From contig NC_060246.1 of the NCBI RefSeq assembly GCF_921293095.1, positions 89,215,030 to 89,279,029 of the forward strand: a stretch of DNA of 64,000 nt. Direction: 5' to 3'. The notes below the pieces were generated by a model. The model ran no database searches, was not told where the DNA came from, and saw nothing but the letters and a program-made list of their open reading frames with translations. Below, in pieces: positions 42,601-54,600 of this stretch (positions within the stretch are counted from its first letter, which is position 1; each line of letters starts with the position of its first letter). The position numbers were made by a program, and so were the translations under genes. Source of the stretch: Ischnura elegans. Its lineage: Eukaryota; Arthropoda; Insecta; Odonata; Coenagrionidae.

Positions 42601-45600
42601 TTCCATTGTTTTTCGGAACAATGTTTATAATTGCGATGAATGGTATTTAAGATTTATGAATTTGATAGATCGCGTCAAAATGTGCACAAATGAGGTTTAA
42701 TACCCCTAAGTGTATCTTATTTCCCCGTGAAACTCGGATCAAGTTGTCCGTCAGCGACGCATGTGGCGATTTACGTAAACCCATTTATAAGCGTGGTGAG
42801 TTACAACACATTTAGAGGCCGACTTGAGGATCCTCTTTTGTGATATTGGTGCTCTTAACCAATTGGTACGTCAGGAAATCAAAGCAAATTACGAACGGTC
42901 AGGTGGAAGCGTTGCAACCTCCTGTTAACCAGCTGTTTGGCACGCTCTATTGCAGATTGAACCCTCATGGAGAATGATGGAACAATTTGTTGTTGAAGAC
43001 ATGCAGCCCGTATTGGCATACGACTCATCTTTCAATCTCTTTCAACCAATGAACCACATGATCAAACATCAATATGATGTGGATTATGCTTTTGATGACA
43101 TTTCTTACGAAAAAGGTAAGCGGACCAAAGTACAGAGCCTATCACATATTGATTTCTTTTGATTCATTTGTAAATTGAAAACGAAAATAGTTCATGGTAT
43201 ATAGTATTCGACAAAATGACTCTTCCGTGAGGCATAGTTTTTCAAGCTAAAACAATGAATGTATCAAGTAATTTTCTATGAATGAATTTTTTTAATAACA
43301 TACTGCATTAATATTCTTATTCTAACAGGAGCAATGAATAAATTTGTTAAAGTTAATGTCAGGGGCGGATCCAGGATTTTTTTCTGGGAGGGGCACAAGC
43401 AAGGCCGTATCCAGGATTTTGTTCAGGGGGGGGGCACAAGGATACCTCGTTATACAAAACGAACGAAATGATGATGGGACCGTATTAAAAATCTCCTCCA
43501 TGCTATCAATGCTAATTATATGCCCCCCCCCCCCCTGGATCCGCCTATGGTTAATGTGTTCTCCTGCATGCATTGTAAAATCATTTTAATTTTCGGCATC
43601 AGTCCCATTTTAAAGTTTTAAATGCATTTTAGGCAGTCCATTTTAATCTCTCTTGATACTTTAAGTTTCTGCCATTTTTTCTGTATTTTATGGTGTGAAT
43701 ATTTTAACTATTGAATCATGCTAATCATTTATTAAAAGAAGATAATTTTTGCTCGTGCTCATATAAATGTCTTTACAGCTTTGTTTCTAAAGTAAAAACC
43801 TTTACTTACAGCTGCGTCTGTAATCAGGATGATGTCAGACTTTCTGTCCGAATCAACTTTTTCTCGAGGCCTAGAAACATATCTAAATCAAAGGTGAGCC
43901 TATCAAAGAATAACTTTATTCAATTTGTTGATATCTTCTTCAAAACTCTCAATCGTACTTATTTCAAAACTTTCGATCTAACTTTGTTGTCGAATGGATT
44001 TTGAAGATAGCTGTTAATTGTTTTTCCCGATTGAATATTGATCTGTTGGAAAGTTATTTTCAACAAATCAACATTCAACATTTTCTTTCACACATGTACC
44101 ATAAATAATAAATGAAAAGTCCGTCATTTAGCTCACAACTCCGTGAGAAATCATTAACATCAGATATAATTAGAGTTTACGTGTTCATACTTCTAAATTT
44201 GCGCGTTGATGAATATTACTAATTATGACTGCTTTATCCCCAAACCCACTATTTAATATATAAACTGAATAATTCACCATGTCTTCAATATTGTAATTGT
44301 TTGTTTTTAATGAAGGTAAACTATCTATAGTAAAGTTTCTTCAAGATCGCTGAGAGAAACCATTAACATCAGCCATCTTTAGAGCTTTCGTTTTCACACT
44401 TTTAATTGCGCGTATTATTTAATATAATTTTATAAATGTGTGAAAGAGTGACTTACGTCCACATATATATTGATTATGTGTATCCTTATCACATTATCTG
44501 TTTACGTATAATGGGGTACATGCACGAAATTTGTTCATCATGCATGTAAAACTTATTGAATGGAAAATTTTCTCACGAGTACAAATATATAAGCCAAAAC
44601 TCTCCTGGCACTACACAAACGTCATTAAATGCTTATTAAAAGTGATAGAATATCGCTTGATGTCACGTAACCTGAAACACCCTCTGACGTCATCGCACGG
44701 TACACCATTCACTTCGCTTAGAGAGTAGAAGGGCAGACTCTTGTTTGCAATATATCGAAGTAAAAATCATCAACGAGCTATGTAGTAGTTTCTAAAGTTG
44801 ACTTAATAGGGATTTAAGAAAGCACAATACGACAGTTTACTTTTGGTCGACTTCCATATGGCGGCTGATTATCTGAAAAATAGCGTTTTCTTCCATATCT
44901 TACCAAACAATTCCCTTCATTTGTTTCAATATCTCCTTGGCAATCCAACACATTCTGCTGTTTGACGCTAAAGCAGCAATTATTTTCGCCATATTTGCGT
45001 TTGAGCCCCTTCATAGACCGATTTTTTATCCACTTTCTCAGTCTGTCATCAGTGGATTCCGTGCCGTGACGTCACGCTCCGATGACGTCGTGTTTTTCAA
45101 GCAGCCGATGAAGATTAATTTTCAAAGACTCATAACTCAGCTAAAAAACATTATTCATCCGCGAAATTTTCGGTGAGTACATTTGAGATAGGGACCTTTT
45201 TAATCTAGTACTTTGAAAAAATTGTGCATGTTCCCCATTGAGGCAGGGAAACACAAAATAACTGTTTCACGTGTGTATTCCACCCGCGAAAGTTTCAATG
45301 CTCGTATTATAAATACTTAATCCTCTTATCCACTTCTTAATGGATAAATCTGAATGTTTCAATATGACTTTAAAACTGTTATCAACTGTATTAATATTGT
45401 AAAATATAAAAGCCAGGTTTTTCTGGGTGATCCATGATGTGTATCTTTTATCGCCTCCAGGAAATATAATTCAGCCACAGATACGCACCTTTTTGAGGCA
45501 ATGGACACTCAGGCACTGATTGATCAAGTTCTACCAGCAAATTTCTCGGTCAAGACAATCATGAGTTCATGGACAACTCAAATTGGGCACCCGGTCGTTA

Positions 45601-48600
45601 CCGTGAAGAGAGATTATCTCACCGGTAGAGTAACGTTGAAACAGGTAATGGCAATGTATGCCTTTGCAAGTATTATCCATCATCATGAAATAGTCCACCT
45701 TTGTTTGGAAATTTTCGAACACCTTAACCGTCACTGTTTTGTACTTTACTATGCCTCTTCTTTTATCACCCACATCTTGCGGTCATTCCGTGAGCTGCTC
45801 CAACGATAACTGGATTAAAATGTCATTCCTACGAAATAAAATACCCTATTCAATTTTATTTCGTCTTCTTAGTCACGTTCTAATATTCTATTCTATTCTA
45901 TATACAAATTTCTATAAAATTCCCAAGAAAACTCTACGTTCGGCACTAAATGCGTTTGCGTGCGCCGTGCACTAAAATGGGTTAATTATAGTCGTCACTC
46001 GTAACGCTGGCGATTATAATTGCACGGGGAAATAAACTTATATGAAGTCAATAACGATTTGATATTCTCCCGGTGGAATGAAGTGATTAGTTAATCCTTC
46101 TCGGATTTCTGATTGCACCAGGCTCTCCAATTGTGCAAACATGTCGATGGAATATTATTCTATCCTCCTGAGTCCCCCATAAGTTCTTTGGCCATAAAGT
46201 GAGGCAATGAATATAAAAACTCCAAAAAATGCAAAATAAGCTTCATATTATTTAAGTGTAATATTTTTTGTTGATTTTTTATTGAATTAATATTAAATTA
46301 TAAAATGATATTGCTAATGCATGGAACGTTACGAATCTTACTCAATAAATTCACTGCCAAATGCTACCCTTATGAAAGTGTTTTCATCATTGAGAAAAGG
46401 TTGTTAAGCATAGAATAAGTACCCGAATATTATAAATATGATGCCTTATACGTGACACCTGAAGATGGTATAATTTCTTCCATTCAAGATGGACGGGTTC
46501 CACCCTTCTCACCGGTTAACTCTGTTTGCAGAACGATAATTTTGTTAAATTGTTCTCATTTTCATGTTGTTTTTGAAAGAAGACCTTGAATAATTTCTTG
46601 CCGGCTTGAAATTTATAGAAATTGCTTAGTCTTAGTACATGCAACCAATTGTTTCAGGGTTAATAAACCCTTTCCTTGTTAAATTAATTAATTTTTTGTA
46701 TCGTGGTTTTCATGATTTAGGAGAAATTTTCTTACTTTCGGTGGACCAGAGGCGCTAAAAAAGAATTATGGTGGGTTCCGATCAAATATACGTCGCAGAA
46801 TGCTGGGAAATTCAATGAAACCAAGGTTATGCACTGGATGAAAGACCGCTCCGATTCTATTTTGCTGGGAAGCCCTCCTGCTGCTGATGAATGGATTCTT
46901 TTCAACGTTAATCAGATAGGTCAGTAATTCATTTCATTTCACTAGTACATAATTAGTAGTTCATTCAAACATTCAATAGTTTATTTAGCTTTTTTAACAC
47001 ATTTTATTGCCGTTACCTCAAATGTTTAATGACCTACAGAAATATTTTTCGTAAACACTGTAAACTTTCTTGATCCTACGCAGAGGTTTGATCGAGTAAA
47101 CAGCGTAAAAATTTGCCTATACTAATCATTTTCATTTTCTGAAAGAGTAATTTAAAGAATGACTTTTTTGTGATGCATAGGTATATTAACGTCCTTAATT
47201 CAAATTATCTTACTTCATTAGACCTTTCACTAGCTCTTAAGTAGATTTCGTGATTCTCAGCCATGGAAGGAATTTGATGTTGTCTAAAAATATATAAATT
47301 GTTTAATCTTTGATTCACTCACCTCTAATAATGCTAGATGCCTTCTAGTGTCATATCAGTCATTTGTTTGCATCATTTATTTCGAAGCTGTTGGTGTGGT
47401 CACATGTAAACTCGTAACGCATACGTCTTCCTCAACAGGGTCATGCAAGCCATTCTTTTACATTTGCTTTGCGATTTATTGTCGACATATGCCTGATTGA
47501 TGGAAATATTTTCTTTTAGGATTCTACCGGGTCAACTACGACGATCGCAACTGGAGTCTCCTGAGCAATTACTTGAATTCTAATGAATACCGCAATATTC
47601 CGCCCGTTGAGCGTGCAATGCTGATCGACGATGCTCTCAATTTGGCCATGGGTGGTTACATAAACTATAGTGTAGCCCTAAATTTAACGTCTTATTTGCA
47701 TCGAGAATCAGACTTCATTCCCTTATATGCCGCTTACAGAGGATTCAGTATCTTGGAATGGGTGCTATTGCAATACCATTCCAATGAGCTGAGTAACTTC
47801 AAGGTAAATCTACTTTATCCTAAAGAATTACTCATGAACACACAAAATTTCTTTTGCCGGAAGAGAGGGTGCAGAGATGACGGCAATATCGGTGAAGGAA
47901 GAGTCAAACCAGTCAGTGGCGGATCCAGGATTGTTTTCTTGGAGGGGCACATGCAAGGCCGTATCCAAGATTTTGTTCTGGGTGGGGCACAAGGATACCT
48001 CGTAATAACAAATGAACACAGTGATAATGGGACCGTATTAAAAAACTTGCATATTTTTGAGGGTCTGGGGGGGCACGTGCCCCCGTGCCCCCCCCCCCCC
48101 CTGGATCCGCCTATGAAACCAGTCATGCAGAACTTGAACTCAACCGCACTGCAACTGCTACGATTCCTTGAATAAATTACCAATATATTAAGTATTGTAT
48201 AAAGAATAATGTTCTTCAAAAAATTGGGAAGAATATATTTTAAGAGACAAAAAAAAGGGCATAACTATTTTCGGTAACTTTTATCTTTCAATCATGAAAC
48301 TCGTCATCAGTTTATCGTTTAACTACAGTTTTAAGGTTTAAAAAGAAAACGCATCCCATTAAAATTATATCTACTAATATTTTGTCGGGTTTTAAGTAAA
48401 TACCAGGAAATCATTTATCTTGATCAAGTTCCTTAAATAGTTTCAATACTTTTTTTATTTTCTATATTTATATTTCTTTATCATTTCAATAATTTCTTCA
48501 TAAAAACATAAAAGTGAGTTATGAAATCACTAATGAATACTCATTGGATTTAAAAATTGTATTATACGCCTTAAAATTTTCACCTAATTTAGGAACACAT

Positions 48601-51600
48601 GAGGAAATTACTGACAAGTTATTTCGGTACGCGAACATTCGAAGTGACGCCTGTGGATGACCATGTGATGAAACTTAGTCGAAATTTGCTGTTACCCTGG
48701 GCATGCAAATATAATTACGACCACTGCAAATCCAAGGCCATCAAATTATTCAGAGAGTGGAGAGAAAACAGCACAAAGAGGTATAAATGGAATTTTTCAT
48801 AATTTTTCATCCATGATTCTAACTCATATCTCCCGATATCCACTTGTATCGAATGCAGGAAAGAATCCTTACTATAATATTTATAAGACGTTTTAAAACG
48901 TACTAATTTAGTGATAAAGTTTTAGGAGGAGTTATTGTTGGGGCATTTGGAGGATTTAATCAAACTTCAATTCGAAAGATTACAGCTTATTCATCAATTA
49001 GTCATATTGGATGAATAATCATAGCAATACTTATAAGATTAAATTATTGATAAATATACTTTATATTTTATAGATTACCCAGAATTACTGTTGTATTATT
49101 AATGAATAATAACTCGTTATTTTATTTATCACAAATATTTTCTCTTAAAATAAACAAAAGATTAAAATTCACATCCTCTCTTCAAAATTGACCCTAATTT
49201 GAAAAGGCTTACAAATAAATTATTTTTTTACCTGTTCAATTGTTTCGTGGAATTCTACAATGACGACTACATTCATTCCTTCTGTAATCTGTCTACTCAG
49301 CATTCCTTCCGACCTAAAGAGGGTGGTTTATTGCTTCGGAATCAAAGAGGGAGGCAATGAAGACTGGGATTATGTTTGGAATGCTTACCGAAAATCTTCG
49401 GTCGCAACTGAAAAAGATGCCTTACTACTATCATTGGGGTGCAGTAGGAATGACACCAAAATCCTCGGGTAAGTAATTTTCTCTAATGAGTTTTAGATAT
49501 TATGCTGTAAGAAAAAGTAAGCATCGGATAATAACTAGTCAGATATCTTCGGTCCGCCAAACAAATCCCTGTGCTAAATACACCAAAGAATGAAGTTCGC
49601 CATGTAAAAATATTTGGCTTATCCGGGATTCTAACTCACATCTCCCGATTTCCAGTTGTGTGTGGCAGCCAGTCACACCACCAAACCATTTTCTCAGATC
49701 GAACTTCGGGATGAATTTTACCGAATAAGATATTGACGTCACTAGTCACCGCTGTTAAATTTATATTCGTGATGATTTGTTCGACCAAACTCATTGTGTT
49801 TTGTATGGTATTCCTCACGATTTTAAATATCATATGGTAAATATTGGAAATAAATAAATTTTTCTTTTCTTATTGTCGCGCTGAGAACATTTTTTGGCAA
49901 GCGATTGAAATGAAACAAATGTTTCCACAAATAGCCTGGGTCAAGGTGACTGACTGATATCTTTAATGTATTCCCAGAACGTTAACACAGTGATCTCCAA
50001 ACTATGGCCCCTGAGTCACATCCGGCCCGCTGCAGAAATTCCTGATAATTGGCCCATGTAATATGGAACCTGATTTTAGTGAAATTTTGAAGTCAAAACG
50101 GAAGGACCATTCGCCAACCTTAATTTGGTAGCGTAAAACCACAGGCAGGAATCTATTTAGTTCACCCTGATTTTTTCCAACAAGATATTTTTTAAATTTT
50201 CCATGTATATAAGTACTTTCCTTTTTTCCTTGGGCTACAACCTTATCACGGTGGACAGACTTGCGCGTTCCTATGACCCCTAGAGCTGCGCTGGCGGGAT
50301 AAATTCGCAATTATCCCCGGTAGGGCCACCTACGCCAGGTAGGTCGAAGGGTAGGAGCCAGACAAAAGGTAGTTTACGAGATGGCGTCGCGTAAAAAACA
50401 CAGTTTGAGGGCGGGTGAACTAGAAATTATGAAAAGGGAAATGCAGAAAGGGAGGATTGATATCTTGGGTCTATCCGAAGTTAGGTGGAAGGACAGTGGG
50501 GACTACTGGAGTGACGGGTACAGGGTTATACATAGTGGTGGGGTGGAAAGTCAACGAGGGGTAGCTTTAGTACTAAACAGGAAGATGGCTAACCGTGTGG
50601 TTGGTATAGATAAAGTAAGCGATTGGATTTTTGTGGTAGGTCTTGTGGTATATATTGAAGTTTACATGCCCACACGCATTTATAGGGAAGAAGAAGTAGA
50701 TGAGGTGTATGAACAGCTCGATGATATAATTAGAGAAACTCCGGGAAAGAAAAATGTGGTTGTGATGGGGACTGGAACGCCTCAGTCGGGGAATGGCATG
50801 AACACCTAGATACTCATGACCTGAGTATGTAGGCGGTCATGGGAACGAAGGGATTAAACAAAGTATGAGAATTTGGATTAGGAATTCGGAACGACAGGGG
50901 TGAGAAAGCAGTAGAATTTTGCAGGAGAAACAAGTTATTCATTACAAATACGTGGTTAAATCTTCACAAAGTGCGAAGATACACATGAAAATGTACAAGG
51001 GACATGGGGAGATATCAGATAGACTACATCGTGGTAAGGCAGAGGTTTAGGAATAGTGTGAAAAACTCGCGCAGCTTCCCTACAGTGGATGCGGATTCAG
51101 ACCACAACATAGTAGGTACTTATGAAATGCAACGTCAGCCTCAAAAGACTCATAAAAGTAAGGAAGGTGATTAAATGGAATGTAGAAGCTCTGAAAGGGA
51201 TTCTGGAGAGAATATAAGAAACTTGTTGAAAGTAGCACCCAGGAGATTGAAAGTACAAATAATTTTGAGGGAATATGGAATTATATTAAAACTGAAAAAG
51301 TCAAAGCGGCTGAGAAGTCAGTTGGTTACGTTGAAGCAGAAGGATAAAGAAGTCCTGGGTTACGGAGGCGATAGTAAAAGAAATAAAGTAAAGAAGAGAG
51401 CAAAGAAGGAAGTGGAAGAACGTGGACACAGAAAATAGACAAATTAATAATCGATTACGGCGTGAAACTAAGAGAGCATGGGAGGCTTGGTGGAAAAGAC
51501 AGTGTGAAGAAATGGAAAATTTCCAGAAGGTAGGAGAGGTAGGCGCGTTATATGCCAAAGTTAAGTCGCTATCGGGCGGCTAAAGGGGGAAAGTCATAAT

Positions 51601-54600
51601 TAAAATTAAGGCTAAAGAGGGAAGGATGCTAACCGAACGAGAAGGGGTACAGAGTAGATGGAAGAAATACGTGGAGGTTGTGTATGAAGAACAGGCCGGA
51701 GAGATTGACTTTAGAGGAGGAATGTGAAAGGGAGGAGGATAATCTTGGGCCGGGGATCTTGGATGCGGAAAGCGAAAGAGCTCTCCGTGATATGAAGGCT
51801 AGGAAAACCTTGGGTGTGGGAATATCCCGTGTGAGCTGCTGAAGAATATAGGGAGGGATAGTAAGAAAAGGTTTTTCGCGCTACTTCACAGGATCTATGA
51901 GGAGGGCTGCTGGTAGGAAGATTTCGTGAAGACGGTTCCGCTGCCGAAAAAGAAGAATGCTGTTGAATGCGGAGAATATAGCACTATTAGCATATTATCG
52001 CACGCGGCGAAAGTTGTACTGAAGATATTGAACAGACGAATGGAGGAGAGGGCAAACGAGTATTTGGGTGAGGATCAGCTTGGTTTTAGAGAAGGGAAGT
52101 CAGCTCGTGACGCAATAACAATAATGAGGTCCCTCGTGGAGAGGAACCTAAAATATCACCCAGACGTGTATGCCTGTTTCGTGGATTTTGAAAAGGCATT
52201 TGATAGGGTAAATTGGGTAAAGATAATGGATATACCAAGTAGAATAGGTGTAGATTGGAGGGATAGGCGACTGATTCGTAATTTATATATGGCCCAGACT
52301 GCGCAAGTGAGGGTAGGGGACGAAGAATATGGGTAGGCAAGCATTGGCCGGGGAATGTGGCAATGTTGTACTTAATCGCCCCTGCTTTTTAACGTATACG
52401 CTGAGGAGATGGTAAGAGAATCGTGGGATGAGTTAGAAGCTAGAGTAAAATTGGGAGGGGTAATGTTCAAATCAGTGAGATTCGAGGATGATCAGGCGCT
52501 GAGGAGAAGATGGAGTGAAAGTGGGAGGAATGATATTAAAGTCATTAAGGTTCGCGGATGATCAAGCGCTCATTAGCCAGTCAGCGAGGGGGCTTCAGGA
52601 TCTAGTGGATGCGTCATCCGTGCGTTGCGATGAATGTGGGATGAGGATTAACCATAAGAAGACCAAGGTTATGCGGTTTCGTAAATCATCACGAGCGAGA
52701 AATGTGAGACTTAAGATAAAGGTGGGTGGTGAAAAACTTGAGTAGGTTGAGCAGTTTAACTATTATTAAGGCAGTACGTTAGAGGAAAACAGATGTAGTA
52801 GCAAGGACATCAAGGAGAGAATTGATTTGCAAATGAGGTGTTCATGAACAGGAAGGAGTTTATGAGAGATTAGCTATGTAAGAATTTAAAGAAAAGGTTA
52901 GTGAAGAGTCTGATCTGGAGGGTAGCGCTTTACGGTACGGAAACGTGGACACTGAGGAAGGAGGACGAGAGAAGATTGGAGGTATTCGAGATGTGGGCGT
53001 GGCGAAGAATGGAGAAGGTGAAGTTGTCAGAGAGGAGGAGGAACGACGAAGTGCTGGGTATGGTGGGTGAGGAGAGGCAGCTTTTAGATTTATTGTCGTC
53101 TTTATTTCACAAGTGAATTTAGGATTGGATAGTCCTCTCTTACAATTAACTTGTTTGACAATCACATACATCCATGCCCTGGATGGTGGCCAAACCACCC
53201 AGGCGGGATTCGAACCCGCGACCCCTAGGTTAGCAGTCGGAGACTTTACCCCGGCGCCACCGAGGCCGGCATGGGATACGGAGATGGGATACGGAGGAAA
53301 AGAAGATATGGATTGAGCGAGTACTTAGCGGGGAGGGGATGTTGAAAACAGAGTTAGAGGAAAGAATGTAAGGTAAACGAGGGAGAGGAAGGAAAAGAAT
53401 AGGATTTTTAGATAGAATGAAAGGTAGTTGGTCTTTTTGCGAATTGAAGAGGGAAGCGCATGATGAAAGGGGAGGCTCACGGAATTCTTCTTAAGCATTC
53501 CATGGAAACCTACCTTAATCGGTAGAATACTTTAATAATAATAATACTCTAATTTTTTAAGGAAATTTAATTACTGGCAATGTTTCTTTTACTTCTTCGG
53601 CCCGCATAAATGTTCGTAACGTATAATGTGGCCCCAATATTGAAAATTTTGGAGACCCCTCATCTAGAACATTACCCGCTAGCACTCGAACCCTGTGGAA
53701 GGGGTTCAAGTGCTTGCCCAAGGATTATCAGACAGCTTAATCACAGTAGGGGTGCACCTCTTCGGCCGAAAGCTTTGCAGTAGACGCAGGCATCCTGGTT
53801 CAATGTGACGTAAAGGCGAATGATGTCCCCATAAGGTAATTAATCCATACAAAAATACCTGCCATTGTACCTACCTTACTCTAATAAAATAATCCATTCC
53901 TTCGCAACCGATTAGGTTTTTCTAAGATCTAAGATTTTTAAGATCTTCCCCGCAAATGCGAAAATCTTTAGGAAAAAGTGTTCATCATTTATTGTTTAAT
54001 TACATATTGGTTTGTTGGGGAGTATTTGAAATTTGATTATTTGGTCCCTGTTCAATTTTTAGTGGTATGATATTAGAATTGGTGCATTATTTTTACAAAT
54101 ATAGGTGTCATTTCTGTTTTTTACTTTGCTATTTGATAGGTAGATTTGTTATTTATGTTTGTAAATCTAATGCTACCTTCAGGCAATAGCCCACTTGCAG
54201 CAATATGTAATAATAAAAAAAGACAAGTGATAGATATCAATCACATTGCATCATTGGGATGAATCGAGATTGAAATGAATCGAGCAATCGGTTGGAGAAA
54301 TGAATTGTAACTAAGAAGTAAAAAATAGTTATGCCTACCACTTCCAATAAAAATGTAATCAATTTTGAATTCTCCGACAAATGCAACTAATTATGTGAAA
54401 CCTTCATTCTCCGCCATTGGATGTCCTAGCCATTAAAAATTTTCAACATAGGTACAATCTTTTTTGAAATTTCAGTATTAATAGAATTTTCGTGGGAGTT
54501 ATTCTTCCCTTTTTGTTGAAGTATTTTTTTTTCTTTATCAGACAATGGCTACAACAGGGTTTGGACAAATAGTCTAATTAAATTAAGCTTGTTATTTGCA

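Larger units (their letters stand above)
49988..53661. mobile_element. hAT-like element split by a LINE (unit 2)
   Basis: Left terminus GTGATCTCCAAACTATGGCC and right terminus TTTTGGAGACCCCTC, as in unit 1. It contains the LINE at 50226-53545. The target duplication is eroded (CGTTAACA against ATCTAGAA). Confidence 0.65.

Noticed and set aside
47573-48175. 200-codon open frame continuing past gene 2 exon 9
   Set aside because: Only 47573-47803 is exon. The rest reads through the donor into the intron and a MITE.
48922-49170. Assembly contamination by mitochondrial DNA
   Set aside because: The segment is only about 250 bases, contains a stop even in mitochondrial code, and is flanked on both sides by gene 2 intron sequence that aligns with gene 1. 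A NUMT fits better, though long reads would settle it.
52860-53198. 112-codon minus-strand frame
   Set aside because: Shadow of the LINE reverse-transcriptase C-terminal region and the SINE on the other strand.
53160-53275. Possible tRNA-Ser gene on the minus strand
   Set aside because: The A and B boxes and an anticodon-arm-like segment are good, but the acceptor ends do not pair as a working tRNA, a unique body and A-rich tail follow, and the unit 1 LINE lacks it. It is a SINE.
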